Shown here piece after piece: positions 1-10,800 of a DNA stretch of 64,000 bases. Location of the stretch: NCBI RefSeq assembly GCF_032854445.1, contig NC_088299.1, positions 10,347,608 to 10,411,607 on the forward strand, in the 5' to 3' direction. Source of the stretch: Liolophura sinensis (taxonomy: Eukaryota > Mollusca > Polyplacophora > Chitonida > Chitonidae). Position 1 is the first letter of the stretch, and each line of letters starts with the position of its first letter. Both the position numbers and the translations under genes were made by a program. The notes under the pieces are model-generated. The model was not told where the DNA came from. It did no database searches and was given only the letters and a program-made list of their open reading frames with translations.

Positions 1-137
1 GAGAGCGAGTGACCCTTTTATGAGGTGTGACGCCTTTGACCACAGGGTGTGAGCTTAATGCATCAAATCCATACCGATCCCTATCGCTCAGCTGAAAAAT
101 GGATATAATAACATGATGAGTGAACAGTAACAGTACA

Positions 138-325
138 TGTATTTATTTATTTATTTATTTTTTTGACTGTTTTGGTGTTAAATGCCATACTCCAGAATAT
201 TTGACTTATACGACGGCAGCCAGCATTATGGTGGGAGGAATCCGGGCTGAGCCTGGGAGTGACCAACAACCATCCCTAGGCTGCTGCCAGGCCTTCTCAC
301 ATATGGACATAGAGGAAGCATGTAC
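138..325 (-). mobile_element. tRNA-derived SINE, 5'-truncated
   Basis: Copy of the window's common SINE, tail at the left (TTTATTTATT run), followed by the diagnostic body (ATACTCCAGAATATTTGACT, then ACGACGGCAGCCAGCATTAT). The tRNA-like head is missing and the body is diverged. It lies downstream of the visible MBTPS1 exons, probably inside that gene's next intron. Confidence 0.8.
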
Positions 326-659
326 ATGTATTGTTATTCACAGCTTCAATACTCCCAGTGATACACTGCCGCAGCTGAATAACTTGCCATAGGCCAACTA
401 CATGTTTATAAAAATAAAACTACATTTATAAAAATCCTATCCCGACAAGCTTCATAATATACACTCCATTGTTGTAACATCATCAATCTGGCAGAACAAT
501 AGTCACTTTGTGTGTGTTGGAGCTTGGGGCTCTTGCAAACGTCTTAAAGTGAAACACTAATTAACAGGCTTATTCTACTCTTCTGCTTTACATTTTACTC
601 ATCCTAGACTTTAACATGCTTCTACCATGAACACACAGCCTTAGCCGAGATGTCAGCTC

Positions 660-1255
660 TCAGCAAGACACCTGCTTTAAGGCTTAAAGGAAGTAAATAC
701 ATAAAAAAGTGAGAAAAGTTAGTTGTAAAAGTTGTCTTCAATATATTTTTTGATATTTCCTTAAAAGGAAAAAGACACTTGGAAGTAATATTTGTATGGT
801 GAGTATCTGGGACGAACTTTTGGTATGTATTGTCTTTGTGTAATAATGTTATAAATAACAAAGTAAAACATGTTTAATAAATACATTTGTACTAGAATTT
901 TGTCTTTTCAGCTACCAAATGTGTTCAGCCTGGATTTTGAACATATTAATATTTTTCATATATTCATAAATATTATCATAATTAAAATTAAATGCATATG
1001 TTTGGATATAAATTTACATTCAAATAAATTAACTAGACATGCATCACATCCTTACATACAACAGTACTACGCAAAGATGATATATACCAAGAGGTGGTCC
1101 CAAATACCCACAATACAAATTTTTTTCAAACACACTTTTCTCCTCAATAAAAACATCGAAAAAAATATTAACGACTATTTGCAAATAAGTTTTCATGATC
1201 ATCCATCTGAATTTTGCCATCATTTCTTTCCTTCCCTTCATTTTCTTCTCCTATA
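660..1255. mobile_element. Foldback (long inverted repeat) MITE-like element
   Basis: The segment at about 700-880 is matched by the reverse complement of about 1030-1250. For example TTTGGTATGTATTGTCTTTG on the left corresponds to TCTTGGTATATATCATCTTTG-like sequence on the right arm read in reverse. The arms are roughly 200 bp with an AT-rich spacer (about 890-1020). A second copy with the same arm motifs sits at about 37.60-38.18 kb. No transposase is visible, so it is a non-autonomous element. Open frames inside it (870-1256 plus, 622-861 minus) are by-products of AT-rich sequence. Exact ends are uncertain. Confidence 0.6.
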
Positions 1256-2468
1256 AGACTCTAATTAAACAGAACATCTTCGCCTGGTGCATTGTTCAAA
1301 GCAAACAGAAATGAGCTGAGTACTAACTGTATAAGTAGTTGACATAGTGTCAGAATAGTATTATGCTTTGATGGACTGTCATGTCAGCTGTGAGACATTC
1401 CAGAAAGACATTTCAGTAAGACAGCATTATATACATTTATGTATCAGTTTATTTTATGTCAACATTCAAACTTGACTCTCACTCTGAAACATTATAGTTC
1501 ACCCCATGAAGGAAGCAAATTATAAATACATATGCAGTGAAACTTATGAAAATTGACCATGCGTGGGACAGATAAAAATATCAGTTTTGACAGGTGGTCA
1601 GTTTAACGGAGCGTCTTCTTTACAATGAAGCAGAGCAAACAAACCAAAAGTTAAAAAAAAAAAATACCGATGGTATAACTTAATTTCAAATGTGCAAGTA
1701 TTTCCAAGCTCAAGTACATGGATATAATGTACATTGGATGTATTAAAATCATTACTTCATACAGACAGCAACACTACCCTGCCTATGGGTTTTCACCAGA
1801 ATACGGCCATCTTTGTCAAAGAGAATTGAACAATTAAACATGATCATAGTTAGTAAAAAATTTTACACATCTAGTACAAAACCCTTATCAGCAGGAATAC
1901 TGTGAGTCAGCCGTTTTAATCCACAGCTTGTGGGATTAGTGTTGGTTGGATTAAAAGATCTAATAGCAGCAGGACAGCCACAAATGAACACATGCTGCAG
2001 GGACACACAGACACACAGACAACCTGCAGTGCCATATCGCTTTTCGTACGCGTGATTAGCATTGCTTACACATAACGAGAAAAATAAACATAACCGTTGT
2101 TCAGTGTTCACAGGCTCATGAATATCGAAGTTGGTTGGATTGTAGGCTGGAATGGACGAAAAGGTGGACCGCATATAGCAGCCAGCGTTGACAGGATTCC
2201 ATGTATCAAGGATCCCGTTTTCACAAATTTCACGGTATCAATGAATAGCCCCACTATCCCCAACAAAACAAGTTACTATTTGCTAAGCTACCAATTGCTA
2301 TAGTTCCCTTATGTACACTGAGCCATCCTTAAAAAAATTCGTCACTGGAACCAACATGACCCTGTCAGAAATATTGCAGATCCATAAGGGAATTCATTTC
2401 ATTTTTGGGTTCTGGAATTTTAATAAAATTAACACCCAACAAACATGATGGCCCAATTTCGAATTTAC

Positions 2469-3290
2469 CTTAATCAGTTCAAAGTCACTAGGGTAGTCAT
2501 GGGCAGGGTTACTGCGGGGCACAATTGCCCAGGATATCACTCCAGAGTCTGTGAGAGCTGCCGTCAGAAAACGGCGTCTGGCTTGAGAGGTGTAGTAGCC
2601 CTTGAAAGTCACAATGTATTCTGAAAAAAAAAAAAAAAAATCCAAAAATAAAGGTATTACAAAAACATATTCTTTGAAAGCCTAAATGACTGAAATATTT
2701 CAAACAAACAATTACTTCCCTTGCAGAACACCTGTCACCAGCTTCACATCACCATTTATCACTCATTTTAACATATTATAACGTGTTGTTACACGTGTTG
2801 TTTTCATCTTTTCCAAAAGACACATTTTGCTTGATTCTGACTGATTTTTCAGCCTTATTTACCCACTCAGAATTGATTTCTTACATTTATCAGAAAAACT
2901 CAGGTGTTGGTATCAAAAGTCTCATCGTATTAAAGTGCTTCGGAAAGTGCATTTTTACAGGCCAAACTCCTGTGAAATACTGAACATACACTTTCAAAAA
3001 TTTCAGTGAAAAAGACGTTTGTATCTTCTGTGCATTCAGAGACTTGTTTATTATTCCTGTATCTCATAAGCATTAGAGAATGCACACTTACCATTTTCTA
3101 CAACAGAGCTGCTAAACTCCATCCTAAGCTGCTCTGACCCCGGCCTGAACTGTGTCTCATTACAGCGTATATTAACTCGAGGTACCTCTGGATAAGGCTG
3201 ACTTGGTCTAATCACAGGTATGGTCATCACAAAGAACGCCATGAAAATCACAACCTTCAGCGGTGTGGAGACTGTCAGTGTAATGGCCAT
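2469..3290 (-). CDS. MBTPS1: Membrane-bound transcription factor site-1 protease, first two coding exons (partial)
   Basis: Coding exons are 3290-3092 (66 codons plus 1 nt, donor GTAAGT) and 2620-2469 (acceptor after CTGAAAA-type tract on the plus strand, donor GTAAAT), joining in phase to give 117 residues. The start Met is followed by a hydrophobic stretch (residues about 11-28, VVIFMAFFVMTIPVI) that fits a signal peptide. The junction SSSVVEN/EYIVTFKGYY and the later PRSNPAHDYPSDFELIK match the vertebrate S1P prodomain (SSTVVEYEYIVAFNGYF; PRNNPSSDYPSDFEVI). In the known family this subtilisin-like (kexin-type) protease acts in the Golgi, cleaving SREBPs and ATF6 in the lumen, and the N-terminal segment is an inhibitory propeptide removed autocatalytically. 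The Asp/His/Ser catalytic domain is not in the window; it must lie left of base 1, so the next intron exceeds 2.4 kb. An AG directly precedes the ATG, so a 5' untranslated exon may be spliced in there. Confidence 0.93.
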
Positions 3291-6200
3291 CTTAAAGAAT
3301 CTATAGCATCAGTATAGACAACCAAAAAATAACTAAAGGAATCCTCTGCAGTGAAGTTCCGTGAAGCTCCTATACTGAATACATGTACCACAGATAAGTC
3401 ACTTCTTTCATAGTGTAATCCCACATAGAGGCTGCAAATGAATTATTATCTAACTTCACAGACAGAAAACATTTACAGAACAATTCACATTAAAATTTTA
3501 CACAATGATCGGTCAGGCTGTCTCTTATGCCAGTGGGAACAACAAGTCCTCTTTTTAAAATCTGTTAATAACGCCATTTTATGGAATTTTTAACAACTTT
3601 CCATAGATGTTAGGCTGGTGGTTCTTATCCCAGTCACTGTCATCCTCAGTAGTGTTTTCAGACATTCTGGGTCAGCCAGGCTTGGCAAGGAACACTGAAG
3701 ATACTTTCCTCTGGCAATCTCAACAACAACTCATCTGCAATAAATTAACAAGATAAACAATAACTGAACGATTAAACCAACGAAATGCAAATATATAATT
3801 ACTTCTTAGAGTAAACCACCAGTGATTGATGAACTTGTACCTGTATTCATTTATTTTTGTATTTGACTGCTGTTTTTACCGTACTCAAGAATATTTCAGG
3901 TATACACTGGCAACCAGCATTATGGTGGGAAAAAAACCCTGCAGATCCTGGGGGAAATTCACCACTATCCACATGTTACTGGCAGAACTTCCCATGTACA
4001 AGCGGAGAGGAAAGCTAACATGAGCTGGACATGAGCTATAGCTTTGGTGAGACGCTCCTGATGTCAAGAATAGACGTTAATGAGCTACACTAGCCCAATA
4101 ACCGGTATGCCACAGATAAGTTAAGTAACAAACTTTATCATGTGCGAGTAATAATGCCACGCAGAAGGAATCTCGATAGACATAGCATATGTGACATTGA
4201 TTCCAAGGAAATTGATCACTGAAAATAATCTGTATGTAAGACAACCTCTACCAAACACAGGGTTTATACACCTTAACAACCTCACATTTCAAGGCGTTTA
4301 GAATCTCAAAATTCACATTTTCCATTCATCTTGGGACAAATATTCTACACCTACACAAGCTTGAAGCAGTGTAAAATGGCACTATTTAATTCAATTTTAA
4401 GTCTTTCATGTAAGCAGCTTCAATGATGTTGTAAAACAAATTGTCGGCAAGAGTATATCAAACTACTATAACCACTAGATCAGGTGGGTTCTCTAGACTG
4501 TATTTCTAGGTTTTTCCAGACCCAACTACAGAACACCTTGATTTCCCACACTTTTCAAAGCCTGGTAATGTTACATGTACTTTCAAATTCCAGACATTTC
4601 GATGTTTTCAAGGCCGTGTTCAAACCCTGATCACCATCAACTTCTTATTGACACACTACAGAATTTACAGTTAGAATGTCAAAATCTGCCACTCAGTTTG
4701 AATAAAAAGTTTACCATACAGGCTTCTTGAAATTGAACAATTGACAGACAATGATGTCATGGCTCTACATATCCTGGCTGTAGGCCTATACATATGCGAG
4801 CAGCATAAACATATGGTATGAGATGACAATGGTTCCATGTGACTCAGGTATGATGTGACTTTCAACTGATTACTTAGGGAAAACAAAAAAAACAAAAGCT
4901 GCGCTTCAAAGATTAAAATGAATTCGTTTAAACGTTATTTGACAAAGCTAGGATTCAATACCAACTATTTCCCTGTTGCAGATATACATGTAGCATTTTT
5001 TGTGGCGATCAATCAAATATTCATGTATACCCAATACCCTTGTTTTGCCGAATGTTCAGTGACTGTCCTGTTTGTTGGTTGATTTTTTTCTCTCATTTAA
5101 ATCCAGACAGTAATTACCCATAGTTTAAAGACTAGTTCAGTTGTATGCAAATCTTGAAATCTCATGAGTCCGTGTGTATATTATCATGTTGACAGCACAT
5201 CAAATCAGATGAAAGTTGAATTGCCCTCATACTTTACCCAGTTTCGCGAACTGTTCATTTTCGACAGTTGTTTGCAGTTGGAGACGACACTCGAGATAAA
5301 TCATCATGTAAGATCGTATATATATATATATCTATACTTACGTGTTTGGAGGGAAAAAAGTGGCCCTGATTTTGTATCAAGTTTCCTCCCACTGCAGTTT
5401 GTTCTGCCACACTGACTGTAAAATTATGATCGGTCTAGCCGAGTCCAAAAATTTTTACACGCCATTTTCTGGTTTGCCATCGATTTCCAAAACATTACGT
5501 GTCCGCAATTTTTTTACCCGGGATCAGCATTGATCCACGGTTACTTTTCCCAATATACAGATTCTGTTAACATAAGGTGTATATTTAAAACAATACCTGT
5601 GTATGTTGTGAACAGGAATTAAACATCCTGGTTTACTATGAGACATTTTCGTTATCCTTTAATGTTTTATCCTACAGGTAAAATTTGTACAAGTGAAGAT
5701 GTTCAGCGCCATCTTCAATAGTGCAGTATGGGATAAGTTTCAGAAGGGATACTGTTTTTAGAAAAAAGACTTTGTCGCTGTAGTTCTTTGCTAATCGAGG
5801 TTTTTGATGTTCCTAACATGCAAACAACCGATATTTGGATGTTAATAATACGGTGCACGGAAAGTTTGGAACCTTAAGTAAGGAGGTATTTCTCAGGATT
5901 ATGTAATCATCTGCCGAGATTGTCGTGTGTTTATTGAGAAGCGACAAAACGTTGTTGTTGTAATTTTTGTCAGGGTGACAGGATTTATCTGGTTTTACGA
6001 CAGGTAAAATGTAAAGATAATGTGAAAATCATTGTTGGTCATGTTTTTTTTATGCCAATAGCATCGGGTATGTTATACTGTTATAAGCTTGTGTTAACTG
6101 AAATTTCTGTATGGCTGTGAAAGGTGACCTCTTCCGTTATCCAGACTAGTGACACAGTGACAGTCGGCACTTAATGAATTGCATGTAGTCTATCTAGAGT

Positions 6201-7713
6201 GTTATTTTAAAATCCTGACATTCGTAACATCATGATCCAGAGAACAAGTAATATAGCACAGATTTTAACTTCCACTTTCTTCGCGTGTTAAGCCATCAAA
6301 CTCAACTTCAACCCTATTTTAGTATTCCAGATCGCTGACAACTGGGCACTTGCCTACCAAATTTACTTATGCAGACATGACAGTGAAAAGATTGTGTAAA
6401 TAACATGTAAGGTAATACAAAACTCGCTTTCATTTTCACAGAAGTTCAACAGTAAGCCACATTCACATTTCATGTAGTAAACATGCCGCCTTTAGGTTAA
6501 AGCATAGGCTAAAAATTAGCACCCAGCTCCAGTGTAATGCGAGATTTTGCAACATTTCTATGCGTTGTTGACGTTTACAATTTTTGTAGTGGTATGCTGT
6601 ACAGAATATTCTGATGTCCGCCATACTATGATTTCCAGATATTATCAGACATAGTTGTCGGTTCATTGCCCAGTGTTGTTTATTACTGTATACATCACCT
6701 TCGCCTTCCAGGCTGCAAATTACCTAACTACACTCACCACATTGGGGCAGCCACTGTAAAATTAGCACTCACTCACAGCTAGTGGTCTTTCAAGTTTGGG
6801 ACAGCAGCTGCTTTCCATGACCATTAAAATGGACACATTTCAGAAATAACCTTTCTACCTGGCATTTTCAGTTCCTCCACTTGTTTTTCCAAGTTACTAT
6901 GAATGGGGATGTGATTTCCAATGCTGAATTTGAATGAAATGGATATTTAATGTGTTAAGATCTGCCAGTAGGTTAAAGCATAGGCCGTCTTGTGAAAACC
7001 GGCACCCAGCTGCGAGATCTCATGTTTTTTCGACTAAAATTTATGCCTGTCTAAAATACAAATGTTGCCTATACTTTACCATGTTATCTTCCATGTTGTC
7101 ATCAGCAAACGACTGCTGCAGACAAGTCAAGTGTCTGTTTCAAATATCCTGACTCTTCATGGGGAGATCTGGGGACAGTAGCCTATGACGCCTAACAGGA
7201 GTATGTTTAACCTTAAAAACATTCATTTTTTTTACGTATTCTATAAAGTCTTGAAGTACAGTACAGCCAGATTTATGCCCTGTTAAAATCTTAACTTCCC
7301 ACTTTACTGTTCTCTGACACTGGTCCGAAATATTTCCTAGAGCAATTCTGTTGATAATGAACTACATGTATGAAGCACCTTATTAAAGTCAAGCGTCAAA
7401 AAGCAATGCCGTAAGACAATATTTGCATGTGGTATCAGCAGAGTGCCACTAAGCGGGTAGATAAGCTGTAAATTAAAACAGAATTACAGGAAGTGGGAAA
7501 CTGAATGTCATTTCACATTCAGCTCAATCATGAACACAGTGCTACAGTACCACTGTGAGAGAACTTTCATTGAGGTGGATAGTTACATGTGTGCTATTTG
7601 AGTCTGCACAATGAATGCAACATTTTGAGGTACATAGGAAGTATTATCATATATTGAAAAAAAATTCATAAAATGAAGTTGATGTACATGTATTAAAATT
7701 GTTTTTCATACAG
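3291..7713. other. Divergent intergenic region with 5' untranslated sequence of both flanking genes
   Basis: MBTPS1 reads left and the next gene reads right, so both promoters or first untranslated exons should lie here, unless an alternative upstream exon is used. I see no conserved coding exon. It contains one diverged SINE (3845-4065) and two copies of a short dispersed motif (about 6492-6545 and 6968-7020, sharing AGGTTAAAGCATAGGC and CACCCAGCT). A short TA run lies at 5318-5331. No clear TATA box or CpG-rich core could be assigned. Confidence 0.5.
3845..4065 (-). mobile_element. tRNA-derived SINE, diverged
   Basis: Body motifs CCGTACTCAAGAATATTTCA, CCAGCATTATGGTGGGA, AGCGGAGAGGAAAGCTAACA and ATGAGCTGGACATGAGC are recognisable in the usual order, but substitutions are many. 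The tRNA-like head is lost after the GGTGAGACGCTCCTG segment. Confidence 0.8.
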
Positions 7714-7849
7714 GTTGTGCTTGTCAATGGGTTATGGAAGGCCTCGGTGGGCGTTGCAGGGAGACAGACCGCTGTTCGGGCAACGCCCGTATGACAGCCC
7801 ACTACCGGAGGACAGTATTCGTCGAAAGAGAGAATGGAGGCTCTTGTGA
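7714..7849 (+). promoter_or_regulatory. Upstream ATG frame overlapping the main start
   Basis: A likely splice acceptor (TTTTTCATACAG) ends at 7713. The first ATG after it is at 7727, in a different frame from the main ORF; it reads 40 codons and stops at 7847-7849, overlapping the N-terminus of the main protein. The ATG at 7727 has T at -3 and G at +4 (weak), whereas the main ATG at 7734 has G at -3 and G at +4 (better). Leaky scanning would let both be used. It is also possible that the main frame opens further upstream, since it has no stop between the acceptor and 7734. Confidence 0.3.
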
Positions 7850-10800
7850 AGGGGTAACCTCAAAGCCAATGCTTGAAGAACATAATTCAGAGTCGAATAG
7901 TGCTGCTAAAAATCCAGCATTGAGAGGTGTCAACGCAAGTTCAGCAATGGGCTGCAGTTCAGGTAGAGTTGTGAGAAGAAATCCCAATGTGGCTGATTTC
8001 TATTGTCCTATTGCCGACAGTATGGAATGGATAGATGGTCAAGACAGCCCTGTACCCTCCCCACCCAAAGAGCTTGGTACCTACCCAGAGAATGAGACTC
8101 CCTCATGTGAGGCACAGATTGAAAATGTGGAGGGCTTTGAGTCATCCAGTAGTGAAAGCATACAGGCTGTGCAGATAATTCCCCTTACCAATGGGTTACA
8201 CTCCAAGAATTCTGTAGTAAAACCTGGTAAACAACATCGTAGGAGTTTGCTCAGCTGTGCGTCACATCAGTCTCCAGATTTGGCTTTAGCAGATAACACA
8301 ATGTCTGCGTCCCACAATTCCCATGCAGCTCTGACAGAAATTAGAATTGGAAACAGTTGCTTCTACGTGCCGTCAGCATTATGCTCTAACAATATGGCCA
8401 CTCGTACGGTGAATTCAGAACATTTTAATAAAAATGGACGCAAGCATGAAAAATATTTGAAGTCGATAGACAAATGTAAATTGCCAAATGGTTTGACTTT
8501 TGGGAGCAGAGATGTGAAACTAGTGAACGGCTCATCCAGTAACTCTCGGAAAAGTTGGCCAAATTCTGAGTCAAGTCACAGGGTAAGGGATCGTGGATCC
8601 GAGTCCAGTCACAAGAAAAAGGGCATTGTGTCCAGCTCTGTTAGTGTAGATAGGATAACTTCCTTACAAAACAACCAGGAAGTACAAGCTGCTGATAGTG
8701 CTAAAACTAATATGGGATCAGTTTGTGAAGAGGTCAAGTGTAGAGGAATCCTTCCCGTGTTTCTCCATACACAAGAGGTTAAAGGGAACGAACTGTGCAA
8801 TAACAATGAAAGGGAGTGTAAGGTTTTTTGTGCGAAGGGTCCAGGTTCAGGCCTTGAAAATTGCCCTGAAGACTGTAACATACATGCTAACAAGCATGAT
8901 GAGTGTGTAAATACAAGCTCATGTGTGCCCAGAAACAATTCCTCGGAATCCAGTGAAATGCTAGATTTCTACGACGATGGTGTGTTCTTAGAAGAACGAT
9001 CGCCGCTTGGAGAAAATGGAGACCCACCTGAAAACTATGGTGCATGTGGGGTATGTGATGATAGTGTTGAGGACTTGGATAGATCGCAGTGTCTAGAATC
9101 AAGGACTTGTAATAATACAGAGAGTTTCTGTGATATTGAAGTTTGTAACTCTTCGTATAATTTCCTAGCGACATCTGTGTCACCCTCTGCTTCTATTAAA
9201 TACTGTGAGAAAAACAAAGAGCTGGAGAAAGTGCTGTTTGCTGGAGCCTGTTCAGCGGGTTGTGATAACAACGACGACATAGGTGATTTCATTGAGGCTG
9301 ACATACCACAGCATGTGGACAGGTTGTCCAGTCCTGGTGGTTCTCGCGCATCAACATCTTCCAATGATGAGGATAACATATTGTCTTGTCAAGATCTAAA
9401 CAAAGTGGGTAACAGCAGTGTAAACATAGAATGCTGGGATAATGATAAATACGAGGATAAATCAGCCTTTGTAGATGACGACATCACAGACTGGTGTCAT
9501 CATCCGCAGGAAGCGGATTTAGGCAGAGATGGGGTTTTCTTCAGCTATGCCCCAAACCACAACCCATCGCTAATTCCCGGCTTGTTCAGAAGAGACACAC
9601 GAAACTGTTTTGGGCGGTGGATGGGTGGCAGTTTGGAGAGAAAGCCCACAGATCTGTTGTCCGACGTTTCTGCGCACAGGCAGTGTCAGCGTCCTCGAGG
9701 TCGCTCTGACTCCTCCTCCATTGCCAAACAGAGCAGCAGCGACAGCGAGATTAGTAACCTGGCATTTTCTGATTCATCGCTGCTTGTTTCTCCTGAGGTT
9801 GATATGATGGGCTTTGATTTAATGGTCACAAACTCTGACCTGGACAGAATCGGGCACAGGGATGGTATAGGTGTTAATGGAGGAGGCTGTGATGCTTCCA
9901 GTGGCACTTTACGGAGAAATTCTAGTGAGGAGGGATTCCACGAGGCCCTGGAGGAAGAGTTGGGTGCATGCTTCATCTCTGGCGCTCATGCCAGCGGCAA
10001 TTGCTGCTGTCCCAATGATCTAAGTGGCTCTTCCCCTTTGCAGTCAAATGGCCACTCAGCGAACCAAGTCTCCCCTAGTGCAGCAGCCACAGACTCGCAC
10101 AGCCTGAACTTGCAGGTGCACAGCAGCCCCTGTTTCCATAGGTACGAGGATAATAAGGAGGATGGAGATGAAGCCTGTGTGCTTACATATGATGAGACTC
10201 ACAGAGCGAAACCCAAAGCCAAAAGTCACAGGCGAGACGGGGGCTCGCGGAGCCGACAGATAGGATGTAGAGACAACAGGAGCGCTGTAGTGCCTGTCCC
10301 CATTAGAGGCCTCACCCCAGAGACTCATACTAACAACATCGTGGGTGAGGAACACACAACATGCCCTGGGGGTGAGGAGTCATCTTCAGCTTCTACACAC
10401 AGGCTCCCTCTTGTCTGGTATGTATACAGTATTATATGGTTTGATACATGTGGAGAAATGCATAAAACTGGTGGTGTGTCACTCTTTGCCATTAATAACC
10501 TGGCTATGCTTACATGTAGATTCTTCAACCTACAATTTATGTCCATTAAAAAGGTTCATGGTCAGAAGTTAAAATGTATGTGTACATATTTTTCCTTTCT
10601 GTCCTTTTTATTTTAGCATTGACCAACATGTGCACTGCTCAGTTTTGTTCACAAACTTACCTCTATTTTTTCCCTGCACATTATGTGCCATATAAACATG
10701 TGACTGAATATTATCCAGTACTTAAGGAAATCAACCTAGATATACTTGTATTTTGCGTCTCTGTTTAAAAAAGTTGACAACCACGAGCATTATCTACATG

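Noticed and set aside
870-1256. 128-codon open frame
   Set aside because: AT-rich, no homology, and it spans the spacer and right arm of the foldback element.
2394-2468. Continuation of the MBTPS1 frame past 2469
   Set aside because: A clear GTAAAT donor lies at 2468, and the residues after it do not match the family.
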